From: Atopsyche davidsoni
Lineage: Eukaryota; Arthropoda; Insecta; Trichoptera; Hydrobiosidae
Assembly: GCA_022113835.1 (NCBI GenBank)
Contig: JAILWY010000014.1
Span: 6,697,501-6,761,500, forward strand
Reading direction: 5' to 3'
Length of the DNA: 64,000 nucleotides
Shown: one piece after another, positions 33,118 through 45,216 of the stretch
How positions within the stretch are numbered: position 1 is the first letter of the stretch
How the letters are laid out: every line of letters starts with the position of its first letter
The notes under the pieces: generated by a model
What the model was told of the DNA's origin: nothing
Databases searched by the model: none
What the model saw: the letters and a program-made list of their open reading frames with translations, nothing else
Made by a program: the position numbers and the translations under genes

Positions 33118-34938
33118 ATGGCGTCAAATAGTAAAAACCTTGGACCAAATAAGAGAAGATTCACCGAAGAACACAGAAGTTTTCAAGACAGATGGAGTAT
33201 AAACTATTTTTTCGTGGAATTTAAATCAAAGCCAATATGCTTGATATGCAATAGTTCTGTTTCTGCATTAAAAGAGTATAGTATTAAACGTCATTACGAG
33301 GCTAAGCATGCAAATAGGTTTGATAAGTACGAAGGGCAATTTCGACAAGACCAAGTTAATTTATTAAAAAGAAAACTTTTTGCACAACATCAGACATTTA
33401 CTAATATGACTGAAAACTCAAAATGCTATGTAAAAGCTAGTTATGCAATAGCCACGATACTTGCAAAAAAATCGAAGCCATATTCAGATGGTGAAATTGT
33501 TAAGGAATGTTTGGAGAGTGCCGTTGAATTTATGTGCCCAGAAAAGAAAACAGACTTCTCAAAAATAAGCCTGTCTCGTCAAACTATTACTAGGCGTGTG
33601 GACGACATTGGAAAATATATTGAAGATAATTTGAAAAATCGAGCATCCAAGTTCATATTTTATTCTCTAGCATTGGATGAAAGCACAGATCTAACAGATA
33701 CCGCCCAAGTGGCAATATTTATTAGAGGTGTTGATGTCCATTTTAACAAAACAGAAGAATTAGCGGCACTGTATCCACTTAAAGACACCACTTGCTCACA
33801 AGATTTCTTAGGAGCTGTTACATCGACATTGAATCGTTTATCTTTACAACTCGACAACTTATCGGGCTTAGCAACAGATGGTGCTCCAGCAATGGTTGGT
33901 AAACACAATGGCTTAGTAAAATTGATTGAAGACGAGGCCAGGAAAGTTGGTAATACTTCGATGCTAAATTTTCATTGCATTATTCATCAGGAAAATTTAT
34001 GTTCCAAGTCCCTTAAAATGGATCATGTCATGAATGTGGTCATCAAAACAGTAGACCTTATTAAGTCGAAGGGGTTGAATCACCGTCAGTTCCAAGAGTT
34101 TCTTAAGTCTTTGGATTCAGACTATAATGACGTTACATTTTATGCAGAAGTAAGGTGGCAGACCCGTGCCAAAATGTTGAAAAGAGTTTTTGCTTTGAAG
34201 CAAGAAATACAATCATTCTTCGCAACCAAGTCAAAACGTATCCCGGAATTTGAAGACAAGGAGTGGGTTAGAGACTTTGCATTTCTGGTCGATATAGTTA
34301 GCCATCTAGATATTGTTAATACTCGTCTACAAGGGAAAGATCAACTAATCAATAACATGTATGATCATATTTGCGCATTCCAAATGAAACTTGGGGTTTG
34401 GGAACAACAGTTAAGGGCAAAAATCTACACTCATTTTCCTACATTATTATTGGAGCCAGACGTCACACAAATAGCGACGGATAAATACGCTTCGTTGATA
34501 TCAGACTTGAAGCTGGAATTTGAAAACCGATTTCAAGATTTTAAAAAGCATCGCATGCTTTTTGCTGCATTTGCAACGCCATTCTCCGTAGATGTGAATT
34601 CATTGCCAGGATTTTTACAAATGGAACATTGTGAAATGTATTGTGATACACAGTTAAAGGAGAAATTCAATCAAGTTGGTTTGGAAGACTTTTACAAAAC
34701 ATATTTGGATAAGGAGAAATATCCTGTAATATATAAACATGCTCTTTTGATGATTTCGCTGTTTGGAAACACTTACACGTGTGAACAGCTTTTCACTAGA
34801 ATGAAGCACATCAAATCTCATACAAGATCACGCATCACTGATGACCATTTGGAAAACTGTTTGCGTGTAGCGACAACATCAATCGATATTAACATTGATG
34901 CACTTGCTCTTGACAAACAAAATCAGACGTCTCATTAA
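33118..34938 (+). CDS. hAT superfamily (Buster-type) transposase with BED zinc finger, 606 aa
   Basis: Same protein as the 21657-23477 copy, residue for residue: BED finger at about 26-66, RNase-H-like catalytic fold with D187, D254 and E556, CxxH at 287-290, and the long helical insertion domain at about 290-530 typical of hAT transposases. It is uninterrupted, with its own leader, an AATAAA polyadenylation signal at 34971-34976 (about 33 bp after the stop) and both element ends intact, so everything visible that is needed for activity is present. The frames on the opposite strand in this interval are shadows. Confidence 0.95.
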   Translation: MASNSKNLGPNKRRFTEEHRSFQDRWSINYFFVEFKSKPICLICNSSVSALKEYSIKRHYEAKHANRFDKYEGQFRQDQVNLLKRKLFAQHQTFTNMTENSKCYVKASYAIATILAKKSKPYSDGEIVKECLESAVEFMCPEKKTDFSKISLSRQTITRRVDDIGKYIEDNLKNRASKFIFYSLALDESTDLTDTAQVAIFIRGVDVHFNKTEELAALYPLKDTTCSQDFLGAVTSTLNRLSLQLDNLSGLATDGAPAMVGKHNGLVKLIEDEARKVGNTSMLNFHCIIHQENLCSKSLKMDHVMNVVIKTVDLIKSKGLNHRQFQEFLKSLDSDYNDVTFYAEVRWQTRAKMLKRVFALKQEIQSFFATKSKRIPEFEDKEWVRDFAFLVDIVSHLDIVNTRLQGKDQLINNMYDHICAFQMKLGVWEQQLRAKIYTHFPTLLLEPDVTQIATDKYASLISDLKLEFENRFQDFKKHRMLFAAFATPFSVDVNSLPGFLQMEHCEMYCDTQLKEKFNQVGLEDFYKTYLDKEKYPVIYKHALLMISLFGNTYTCEQLFTRMKHIKSHTRSRITDDHLENCLRVATTSIDINIDALALDKQNQTSH

Positions 34939-34970
34939 AATGTAATATATTTTGTTTATTTTTATATACA

Positions 34971-34976
34971 AATAAA
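34971..34976 (+). terminator. Polyadenylation signal of hAT copy 2 transposase
   Basis: A canonical AATAAA 33 nt after the stop codon. The same signal is present, complemented, beside the copy 1 stop (about 21619-21624). Confidence 0.75.
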
Positions 34977-35026
34977 ATTGTATCTTCTATAAAAACACTA
35001 TATTTCTTGCTTGCTTTTTATATTAA

Positions 35027-35284
35027 CACGTTGACTGCCGCTACGAATTATCTCATCCTTGTTTACTTGCCATTTTTGTGCAGCTACGATTAAACTCGGA
35101 ATAGTGCTAATATCGATAGATGGCTTCTGGGAAATGAAAAAAAAATCAATGCTGGCTTGCATGAACAGAAAATTTTGCTTTTTGATGATAACCATGCACT
35201 AAAATGAGAGTTTTTAATAATATAATGCCAATCAAATTGTCATTTTCAACCAGATTTTTGAAAATTACAATGACAGTCAACGTG
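35027..35284. mobile_element. Nested piggyBac-like MITE in hAT copy 2
   Basis: Reverse complement of 21311-21568. TTAA at 35023-35026 and 35285-35288. Its presence at the same position in both hAT copies dates its insertion before their separation. Confidence 0.8.
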
Positions 35285-35556
35285 TTAAATGAAATTTTGT
35301 CGTCCGGCCCAGTAGGCAATCCCATTTCTTCAATTTGGCCCGGTAGCTGAAAAAGGTTGGCCACCTATGGTTTAAACCGTACGTTTCTTTCACCATGACG
35401 CAAGACTCTTTCAATTGTGACGCGGTCAACCCGTAGTATTTTAAAAAGCCACGTTTCAAACAACTCGGAGACTCATTGTGGCTGACTTAAGTCTCCACAG
35501 TTCCACAAAGAAGAACTGAGTCAACAAAACATTTGATGAATCTCCAGCTGAAAGCC

Positions 35557-35672
35557 CAACTTGCAACCGATTACGTCGTATAAGCATAAAAAATACTGAA
35601 AGTGATGGGGCGCTAATGGCGGTTTGCAAATCGGTAGCAAGTTGTGTCGCAGCGTGTGTGGAGGGTTGTTAC
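35557..35672. mobile_element. Family A MITE copy
   Basis: The left arm has CCAACTTGCAACCGATTAC; the right arm has GCAAATCGGTAGCAAGTTGT and GTCGCAGCGTGTGTGGAGG. The central CCAATAGCG core is degraded to CTAATGGCG. Confidence 0.65.
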
Positions 35673-35739
35673 AAATGGCAACATTTTGTTGCTGTCGAAA
35701 ACTGATCGCCGCGTTGTTTTTTTGGAATTTAAATTTTTC

Positions 35740-35960
35740 TGGTGCGCGACGCGGTCGGTCGGCCGCTGCTGGCGCCGGCGCCCGCGCGGAGCCGTTCCGC
35801 CAGCAGGGCTGCCCATCGCCGGCCCGCGGCCCACACCGTCGAGCCGTTCCGCCAACAGGCCTGCCCATCGCCGGCCCGCGGCCCGCACCGGCGAGCCGTT
35901 CCGCACGCGGGGCCGCCCGCCGCCCGACCTAGCGTGACGCGGCGCCAAGCCGACAGCCGC
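35740..35960. other. G+C island containing a 52-bp tandem repeat
   Basis: Units starting GAGCCGTTCCGC at 35789, 35841 and 35893 (two full, one partial) share CTGCCCATCGCCGGCCCGCG. GGCGCC is at 35771, 35777 and 35941. Five or more overlapping frames are open on both strands and the 52-bp period is not a multiple of three, so it is not coding. Confidence 0.65.
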
Positions 35961-36571
35961 TCTCTGCTCCCCGCTCCATTGTCATGCTGTCGTATTAGCG
36001 AGCGTGTAGCACCGGCAGTGCGCAGTAATGACATAGCGGATGCTCACGAAAGCGCAGATCATCGCTTGTTTCTAGTCAACACTAGATTTATGCCGGGATA
36101 ATCGCGTGCGGTCCGTGGACTCCCGCGCTGCATTATCGCCTTCACCAGCCGTTATCCGTTTTAAAAAAGCTTCCGGCGAGTCTCGCAATCCCCTCCTCAA
36201 CACCCCCGACACCATATCCAGCCACTACCGACACAAATTTCCCCACCATATCCTCCTCGGTGAAAATTTAACGGTCTCCGACGGCTCCCGGGGCACTCTG
36301 TACAAGAAGGAGCGTCAAGACCAGAAATGTTGGGATGATTATTGTACCCCATCCCAAGCCCTGAAATATTTAAAATCTAAATACAATATGTGTTGTTAGT
36401 TATATAAGCCAGCTACTGTTCCTTTGTAATAACTAGGATGTCTTGCATTATATAAACTCAGTATAATCGCTAAGTTTACCCAACCATCCGCCACCCCCCC
36501 CCCCCCCCCCCACACTGTTATATTGTTATGTTACCTAATTTTAATATTTAATATTTATTTCAAATCATGCT
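35961..36571. other. Conserved-looking block and poly-C tract
   Basis: 35961-36400 is G+C-balanced and unique. A 97-codon plus frame (36106-36399) ends TAG but shows no domain I recognise. An 18-base C run is at 36494-36511. Confidence 0.35.
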
Positions 36572-36755
36572 ACAAAAGGGTTTTTAACACATATTTTCCC
36601 TTCCACCAACTAGAAACATAAATTTAAGAACCACATGTACGCTACCACATAAAACTTCAAATTGTAACCCGGGGCAGGAAATACCGTATTGCTAAACATA
36701 GCCCTAAAGACCAATTGTAACATATTAGATAACGAATAAAATCTTGAAAATTACT
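36572..36755 (+). repeat. Second copy of the 16511-16744 retroposon-like repeat
   Basis: It shares AAAGGGTTTTTAACACATAT, GCTACCACATAA, ATACCGTATT, ATAGCCCT and ATAAAATCTTG with the first copy, in the same order, and also ends in a T run. No flanking duplication is obvious. Confidence 0.55.
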
Positions 36756-36779
36756 TTTTTTTTTTAAAAGCTTACTAAT

Positions 36780-36880
36780 ATACTTTGACACAACTTGCAA
36801 CCGACGTTATTTACATAAGCAGAATACCCAAAATTTTAACGCCATTGGCTGATTCCAAATCAGTCAGTGCGGGTGCAAAA
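36780..36880. repeat. Family A MITE, partial copy
   Basis: GACACAACTTGCAACCGACG on the left and CCATTGGCTGATT on the right; the outer right arm is missing. Confidence 0.55.
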
Positions 36881-37851
36881 GCCTTAGAATCAAGAAACTA
36901 ATGTTTATCTGTTTGTGGCGAAAGCGATTGCCTTCTTTGAATACTTCATGCACGTTACACGACACTTTTCAGTACTTATGAATCAACTCTTGAAAATTGT
37001 TACTGTAGCTTACTCTCGACGGCGTAAAATCAAAATAAATACTTATATTTACAAATACAAATACTAAATGTGTATGTCATGATGCTTATATGCAAGCGGA
37101 ATCATTATTAGCATATGAATCCAATAATTGAAATATTTATCAGAATCTCTCAGAGTAACATTTTGGAGTCGAAATAAATACTAGATAAGCAGGTTAAATA
37201 TAATACACAGGAAGATCACTAAAAACATGCATCACCTATACGGGATGCAATAAAAAGAATATATTATTAATAATTTACTTCATTAAAAAGTATATTGAAT
37301 TTTCTCATGAGTGCCAAAGCACAGCAGCTTGGCCACTTTACATTTAAAAGGCAGTTAATTGATCGCCGGTAAGTTTTGAAATCTTCCAAAGCGTCACTGC
37401 AATAATCGTTCTGGACATGACACCGGCGAGATTTAATTTTAATGAAAATAAACATTTAGGTGTGCTTAGTAACAGCGCGCAGCGACAGGCGTCTCGGCTT
37501 AATTTTATATTCTGTTTATATTCATGCTATCCGGGTTCCCAGCGCATGTGAACGAAACTTTGTTTATTCTAGAATCCGTATGGGAATCCAGAGAATGGCG
37601 CCATCGTGCATTATTTATTCTCCGGTTATTCAGAGCGCGACCATGAAAAAACAAAATACCTCGCTACCTACTTCTTCTACGTTTTGTAACAATCAAATGG
37701 CTGCATAAATCATAAAACTGCAGATATATCACCAACATCTGGGTATAATTTTAACTGCTGTTTTAATTAAGACCAAAAACTTAACCGAAATATGACATTT
37801 GGAATATATGCAAAAATAAAATTATATATACATATATTTCAACTAATCTTT
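36881..37851. other. Gene-free stretch
   Basis: 37460-37700 is G+C-balanced with GGCGCC at 37597; nothing coding is supported. Confidence 0.4.
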
Positions 37852-37975
37852 TTTCGAGTGCCTTCATTAGAGTAGGTTAGTAACCATTTCATTGAATACA
37901 TATTTATCCTGGGCTAGTCTTACATCAACTTAAGTTTCCTCCTTTTTCTTTGGACAATTAGATGTATTATTCTCG
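37852..37975 (+). repeat. Interspersed repeat, family B copy 5
   Basis: It has GTTAGTAACCATTTCATTGA, a CCTGGGCTAGTCTTA stretch and CTTTGGACAATTAGATG in family order. Confidence 0.55.
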
Positions 37976-40900
37976 CTTTTTTACTATCGTCAGGAGTGTC
38001 TTCTATGGGTTATCTACCGTGGGTTGACCACATCACAAATGAGAGAAAGTCTTGCACAGAATGCGCAAGGAAAGATAAAAACACTGATAAGGGATCATAA
38101 TTGTAAATAATATAGCTTGAATATGATATATTAATTAATATCGGTATTTATTATTTAGTATATACAGTGAGTTGTAAGATGGACGCTGTCATCATTCAAA
38201 GTGCAATATTTCCTACTTAAACAAGGTATATGCTATAAATGTTTGACAATTATCCAGGAAGTCAACTAGGCGGTTTCTCTTGTGTAGAATTATCTGCGTG
38301 GTTATTTTGAATGATATGCAATAAGCATAATTGTATAATTCCCAAGGAGCGGCCTGTGATCGATTATATATCCCCGGGCGGCTGGCGAGGGCGAGTCCCG
38401 CCTCGAGGCCCGCGACACTCGCCGCGCGTGAATCACGCAGTCCGGCGTCTGCTCTCCTCTCGAATTTCAATAACTCATAACTAGATTAATTAATCCAATC
38501 ATCTCGATTAACTCTTTTTAATTTTGAAGGTTAACAAGTTTTTTCGCTTTTGTAATAAAAGTGTTTCACTGGTTTTTTGTTACATGTTATCAAAAACCAA
38601 AAGCCTACGAAACAGTCATGAAAAAAATATATCTCCATCGTTCTTTTAAACTGAAAAAAAATATTTTTTTTACATTTCGGTACAAATAATTTTTTACCCC
38701 AAGACATATTTATCAATATCGGTTTTTATTACTCTGCCATAATTCATAATGCAGTCTTTCCTACTTTCTCTTCACCTTACTCCTATCCAGATATGATAAA
38801 GTTTAATGAAAATATTTTTTTTATAAGCGTGTTTGTGTAACTAATATGACTACGTTGAGGTTGTTGCTTTTTTTTTATTATTATTTTAACGAGAAGCTTT
38901 CTTGTCCCTACCCGAGGGTTGTTGTGGCTAACTTAGTTCCCCGATCATAACACAGACAGCGTGTAGCATCTGGAACAAAGGTAGGAATCGTTTACCTTTC
39001 AATAAATCTGCATCATTAGTCTCCTTTATGGGGATCGATATCGGATTTCGATCAATTGTACATTAAATATAAATGAAAATATAAATCACAAGAAAACTTA
39101 TTTTAGTTTATTATATTACTGTAGGTTGTTTGACATTTGTTTAAAATCAAGACAACGAAGATTTATATTGCTTTTTTTTCGAATAAGAATGTTTCGGACA
39201 ATATAGTCAATCTTTAAGAATAATTTTATCACGTGTCGTTTTCGAAGGTATTGTCCCTATCTCGTTTACTCTAATTTTTCAGATATATTTTTATATTTTT
39301 AAACCTTATTGCGTCTGGAGCCTTAAGACTTATTACGTTTACGTCGATTTCGGTCTAGCCGGCGCGGGCGGCGGGGCGGCTCCTCGCGCCTGTCGCGAGC
39401 GCGCCGGCGAGACACAGGTCCACTGCGCCGCACTTTTGTTGCCTTTCAACTACATCAGTTTTATCTCACTCATCTGAGGAAGCCTCATTCGTTATTTTCT
39501 TTTCTCCGCCGCCACAGCTCGGGCTTCTTGCCCACCTCGGAGATTATTCTCCACCGCGAGTACCGAGACACAGGAGCGGGGGCAGGTTAGGTTGAGTTTA
39601 TCAAACATTTATACTTATATTGACTAAACTCTCGAATTTTAAAATTCTTTAATTGATGTGACTAACGACGTTTAAATTTTTATCATAAATTAAATATAAG
39701 TATTTTATTATATAAATTATATACAACATTAACATTACCATGTTTTATAACACTTATAATTGTTACATTGTAATTACAATTGAAATGTTTTACGCAAGTA
39801 TTTTTAGTTATAAATATGCTTTAGTAACTTTTTGAAACGTTAATTTTCAGTTTAAATACTTGCTAAAACAAAATATAAATATTTATAAAAATATAAAATT
39901 AGATTATATCTTCGTTTTTTCGATCTTATGCTTACATCAATTTATTTTTTTGATTACGTAATTCCCTTTCTAAAAATAACATTGCTGTATTTTTTTTTGT
40001 TTAATAGCCATTCTAATTATCGATAGACGTCCAGTAAGTAATTAATTCTCGATACGTAGCACTGGATTAGTACCCGGGGGATCAAGCATGCGTTAAGTGC
40101 TATTTCAAGAGCAGAGCGAGCTATTTGCGGCCGCAGTGCTCATATCTGGAGACCGAGTATCTTTGTTCGATGCTCTTCGAAAATAATGAAGCACTTCAAC
40201 ATACTCTTTATCCAACCAACACTGTACATGCAGAGAGCATGGTGAGAACCTATTTGAGAAAAAAATTGCAGGTAACTTTTTGGGTATAAATATCATATGT
40301 ATACAACATGTAAGAGTGCATACAAAATATATTTATTTTTTTATATATCTGGAATGTTTATTTTTATTCGTTTGTTAGTTTCATTTCGATTCTTGTCGCT
40401 CTTTATTCTACCTCTTCTAGTGATGGAAGCCAATCAATCCATTGACCATTTCATCACCGTCAATAGTCTGCCTTGCACGAGCACTGCGAGAAGTGACCGC
40501 AGAACTCCATCACCTCCCGATCTCTATAACTACGTACATTATTTGTGATTATTGCCAATCGTCTGTTACTCTCCGCGAAGCACGTATACGTGTATCACGC
40601 AAGTACTGAACAAATGCCTTGAGGTTTCATATCAACAATTCCATAAACTGTTATAAGGTTCCTCTTATACATCATTCATACAGCAGATGATTTTTTTCAA
40701 TACTCAAAAATTTTAAATTTATTGATTCGGCGTTAGTGTATACAGTTCAGCACACTTAAGATAAATAAATACCTTGTGTTTATAAGACTCTTTAGAACTA
40801 ATCCTACGTTGACGAATCTCGATACATTCTGTTTATGTTGTCGCCGCTGTTGCTGTGACACGATGACTCAAACATTTTCACGATCATAATCTTGGTATAA

Positions 40901-42039
40901 GCACCCAGCCAGTCCACACTCCCGCAGGTCTCAGAATGCATTCACAGGTTTAGGGGACGGTCCTTCAAATCGATCCGAATATTATCCTTAATACTGGCTC
41001 GACGTCTAAATTACAATATCTGATTCTAATTTCTCCGCAATGTCTTTAAAACATTTCTTTGGTTCTTTGTTCTTTATTCCCAAGATCAGTAATTCGATAT
41101 TTTGTTGTAAAGTAATTTATTTTAGCATACTGAAGGTTTGGAAAATAACCATAAACTGCTTGTATTTTTTTTCTATCGACCTTCACATTATATTACTTGT
41201 TAAAAATTAATTTATAATATTTTTAAACATCAATGATAACGATTGTTTTTCTATAACACGAATGAACATTAAAAAGGTACTACCAAATATGTAACAGCCT
41301 TTTCCTACTCGAAGATCTGAAGATAACACATTCCGTGAAACTCATTTGATGTAATTTTATGCACCTGTATGTTTGTTGATTAGTTCATTACGAAACATAT
41401 TCTTAGAAGTTATCTCAAAATTTAATCTTTAGTCATTAGTAGATTCGTTCTCTAATGATAAACAAAGTATTCATATTCGGCCTATCACAATCAGCCATCT
41501 AGCCGCATAGTGTATGAGTACTTGTAGCTTTTTTCTACCTTATTTTTCTGTAGGTCGACAACCGTCAAAAAGTCCTTCACTTATTCCATGCAAGTAATAA
41601 TTTTCTTAAAAACACCCCAAAAAGCCGCTGAAACTGCGCTACGTGTCGCTTTAAGAAATCGATTATCTATGAGACTTGATTCTTGATTATCTATGTTTTG
41701 TTGTTAAATTTCAGAATATGCTATTCAATGCAAGGTTGAAAAAGCTAGTAGTTTTTTTTTTTTTTTAATTCTGTGGACAAATTAATTAATCGTTCGATTA
41801 CTTATTTATGTTCAATCGATTATCATAATCATTATATTACTCTCACCGATGACGTAATGTGACATTCTCCCAGTGGAAGTGATTATATCACTTCACATTG
41901 TGACGTCTTTCTAGTTTTATTTTTATCCATTGTTATTATTTTTGTATAGTATTTTTAATGTCGAGATAATTTTCCCAAAATGTGATTGAAGAGTCGTTAG
42001 GACTGCCTCAGCGTTGTTTATGTGTATGTAATCACGCAC
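37976..42039. other. Gene-free stretch with two G+C islands
   Basis: Islands at about 38370-38460 and 39350-39440 lack GGCGCC, unlike most others. Balanced sequence at 40060-40200 and 40440-40530 may be regulatory. A near-symmetrical site at about 41879-41897 (GAAGTGAT and complement) sits between two CRE-like TGACGT motifs (41849 and 41900). No gene supported. Confidence 0.4.
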
Positions 42040-42075
42040 TAAATGCTTGCTTGTCAATCTGCAGGTAAGTGATTG
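42040..42075 (+). promoter_or_regulatory. Candidate recursive splice site 2
   Basis: CTTGCTTGTCAATCTGCAG ends at 42064 and is followed at once by the consensus 5' splice site GTAAGT, with CTAAATG as a possible branch point. The pyrimidine tract is moderate. Confidence 0.35.
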
Positions 42076-43051
42076 CCTCCATAAGGTAATTTGGATTTTT
42101 TTGCTGTAAAGGCGTTACTGTGGAATATATTATTGTATTTTATTGACGCCATTGTCTAGTTTGAACTTTAGTTTCAAAATCCACGTAGGCAGGTGATTGA
42201 ATCAACAGAATTAGTAATAATAAAAAATCTACGTAATTCAATGATTTTGTGGAATAATTGAGCGCTATTCTCTCACTCGGTTTATCTGTTGCTTTTGAAT
42301 TAGAATAATGTAATTATAAAAGGTGAACGCTTATATTTGTTAGTTTCTTCTAAGTATTAATATTTTAATTTGTTTAATTACAGTGCGTACAGAAATCTAA
42401 CGGTGTGAACTTATTTTGAAAAAATATACATTTGTATGATCATTAAATATTATAATTTTTTTAATATATGTAGTTATTAAAGTTAAGTATTTTTGTAGGT
42501 TTTGGAAGTCGTTATTCAATGATTTTGTGACTTCCTGGTCGTTGAACTACTTGATAATTTTGTCTTCTTGCGTTTCAGGTCCAATAGTGGGACCATATTC
42601 AGAGATTACAAATGGTATTCAAATCCTTAAAGCGGTCTCGGTATCGAAATCAAAACCTTAAGAAACAAAATCACAAAGCAGCTCAACACCCAAAAAAATC
42701 ATAGAATCGTCATGTTAAAACTTCATCTTTTTGGAAAAAAATCACGGCGCTGATTTCACTTTAAACTTTAACTAGCACTATTAGACATTAGTTTTTAATT
42801 TATATTAAAATCGATTTAGATAAGTCATGAGGAATAGGAGCTCGGTCGGTGTCCGCGGGCTGACCGGGTCCGGCGCGGCCGCGCGTGACGGCACCACACC
42901 AACTGTACTTCCTCTGCAGGGCTGCAGTGCGAAATAAATAAGCAGGATGATAAGTTACATGCCTACCAACTCCACCGAGTATTATAAAAATCAGTATTTC
43001 ATTGACCTAAAAAATCGACAAATTCTCTATCAAGCATGTCAAACCAGATGA
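42076..43051. other. Gene-free stretch
   Basis: A good 3' splice-site-like TTCTTGCGTTTCAG ends at 42578 but the following 36 nt before a weak GT are not persuasive as an exon. A small G+C island is at 42840-42900. Confidence 0.35.
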
Positions 43052-43206
43052 GCTCTCTACATATGTCTCGATATGCAGCTAGCCAATAGCGTCCTACTTT
43101 GCTTGTTTACTTAAGCAAAACTTTAAAAAAAACACCCACCATAATAGAACTCTATTGGCTGTTTGTAAATCGGTCGCAAGTTGTATCGCAGCGTGTGTAG
43201 AGGCCT
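43052..43206. mobile_element. Family A MITE, most complete copy
   Basis: The left arm has CAGCTAGCCAATAGCGTCCT and ACTTTGCTTGTTTAC. The right arm has CTCTATTGGCTGTTTGTAAA, TCGGTCGCAAGTTGTATCGC and AGCGTGTGTAGAGGCCT. The arms are imperfect inverted repeats of about 60 bp. No coding content; superfamily not assignable by eye. Confidence 0.75.
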
Positions 43207-44224
43207 AAGTGCATAATATCCCGACAGACCCGCACTGACTCGCATAGAAACCGGAGATCCCTCGTAAGAATCTGGCATGACAGGTCCACTATACTGTACT
43301 AAAAAACAACTTTATATCAATGAAACGCAACACGGTTAGCTTTCTTGTTGCCCTTGTAAATATTTTTACAAGACAACACAGCTTCACAGTCTGACACTTT
43401 GAATTGAATATAAAAAAAGAAAACTTGCATTGCTTAAATATTTTTAAAAGTAATTTCCGATTGTTTTGCCAAGCAATATCAATGCAACGAAGCTTGCAGG
43501 TTTATTGTGTTTGGCCGACCCTGATCATTTATCCGTTCACTCCGACATCGAATCACTTTGCATGCCATTACGTATAAAGACTCGTCACTAGCGCCAGCCA
43601 TAGCCAGAGCCAGGGCTGTCGGTCGTCAATAAAAACAATAATATTATTACAAAGAAAACTACTGACATACCAAATATTCTGCTCAATCTCAAGTAATAAA
43701 AATTTAAGTTTTAGCCACAAAAGATTAAAAAATGTTGATAAACAAGTAGCTTTTTTTGTATAACTATAAAGAATTTTTTTCTTTATCAATTCTTACCCAA
43801 AAATTATGCGAGTTTAATCACCATAACAGTTAACCTGTTGCTAAATGACAAAAATACTACATTTTGTGTATAAAGTAGATTACTTGTATGTCTAGAGAAC
43901 TATAAGCTTTATTAGCATATTTTTTAAATATTCAACTTGCTTCTTTAATACTGACTTTAAACTGAACTAATATAGTTAATGTAAATAATTAAATCATAAA
44001 AAAAACAATAATATCGCTGTTAATTATCTGCAATTTTTCATATTCCGTGATATTAATTTTCAAGTTTCAAATAAAATTATTAGCAAGTCTTATAATTATC
44101 TATTAATAAGTTTTAAGTGTGTAGTAAAAATATATATCACATTTTAAAAACATATTACGTAACTTTAAGAAAAACGTTTGTATTATTTTTATTAATATAT
44201 GCCAATGTCTAATAAGACGTTCAG
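43207..44224. other. Gene-free A+T-rich stretch
   Basis: Nothing recognised. Confidence 0.5.
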
Positions 44225-44870
44225 TAGATATTGAAAACGGCGGCCTTTCCTCGTCTGGGCTCTGGCTGGGGTCTCCAGCGGCTCCCACGCCCTGAGCCGC
44301 GCCTCGTCCGGCGCCACCGCTTCCGGCCTGCGGAGGAAACCGCAGGCTGATATTTATTTTATTCATCAAATGTAAATAAATTCTCACCACTGTCTAACCT
44401 AATTCTCGTAGTTGCTAGAAAAAATTCTAAGTTTGTTCGTACTAAAAATGTAAACACCATCAATAAAGCTAAATCTATAGCAGTAAAGTAAATTTTAATT
44501 TTTTTTTAGTTTTATCACAGGTAAATCTCTTCATAAAATTCAGCTGAATAGATTTTTGTATTCTAATACAGATAAGACTAGAGATTAGCGTTAAATTATT
44601 AACACCGATAGATAGTCGCAGATATCTGCAGGCTGCCGTGCCGCCCACCTGCGGGGTAGCACCTGCGGCGGGGAGGAAGCGCCGGGGAGGGGGTCTGGGA
44701 GGAGGGGACCAGCGAAGAAGGGAAGGGGGACCGGCGCCGATGTGGTTAAATATAGAGCGGTGACGAAACACGGACAATCAGCGCGGCGCCACCTGCCATG
44801 CCAAAGGTCGGCGCCGACCGCCGCATTCTGCATCCTGCATCATGCATCATGCATCATGCATCCTCGCAGA
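44225..44870. other. Two G+C islands
   Basis: Island one is 44225-44345 (GGCGCC at 44310). Island two is 44625-44870 (GGCGCC at 44733, 44785 and 44810), ending in five 7-bp TGCATC(A/C) units at about 44828-44862. The frames here overlap in several phases and are not credible genes. Confidence 0.55.
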
Positions 44871-44983
44871 CAGCGGCTTGACTCCAGCCGGCTCCCGTTC
44901 CCTTCTGGGGGAAGCCAGCAAAGTTACCAACAAACGCTGCGACACGACTGACAGCCGAAGGGTAATTAACCAATCAACCTTCT

Positions 44984-45216
44984 AAGGCCTTTACATAAGC
45001 AGCGACACAACTTGCGACCGATTTGAAATCAGCCAATAGCGTCCTTTTAGTTTGTGTACTTTTTATGGTTTTTCCGAAATAAACAACGCAAAGTAGGACG
45101 CTATGGGGTAATTGCAAGTTGGTCTCTAGGGGGTTTTATTTTAGGTGTTTTGCCTAAGTAAACAACGCAAAGTAGAACGCCATAGGCTGTCAGTTTTGAC
45201 GCAGTACGTGTAGTCG
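44984..45216. mobile_element. Family A MITE, composite copy
   Basis: It begins AAGGCCTTTACATAAGCAGC, then CACAACTTGCGACCGATTTG and CAGCCAATAGCGTCC. The right half contains two successive AACAACGCAAAGTAG(G/A)ACGC segments, suggesting internal duplication or one copy inserted in another. Confidence 0.7.

Larger units (their letters stand above)
32708..35369 (+). mobile_element. Autonomous Buster-type hAT transposon, copy 2 (2,662 bp)
   Basis: The same element as 21226-23887 in opposite orientation: the same 15-bp terminal repeats, same length, same nested MITE and the same transposase. The gtttaaac duplications show an independent insertion, not part of a larger duplication. Just inside the 5' end lie the overlapping palindromes GGCACGCGTGCC (32726-32737) and CCACGCGTGG (32736-32745), possible transposase or host-factor sites. 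The leader between about 32960 and 33117 is G+C-rich and presumably holds the promoter; no TATA box is obvious. Confidence 0.95.

Noticed and set aside
35521..36101. Cluster of 97-119-codon frames
   Set aside because: Five or more overlapping frames on both strands through a G+C island with a 52-bp tandem repeat that does not keep frame.
44510..44530. Fourth ratchet-type splice site (TTTTATCACAG/GTAAAT)
   Set aside because: Good pyrimidine tract but weak 5' splice site; kept out of the main claim.
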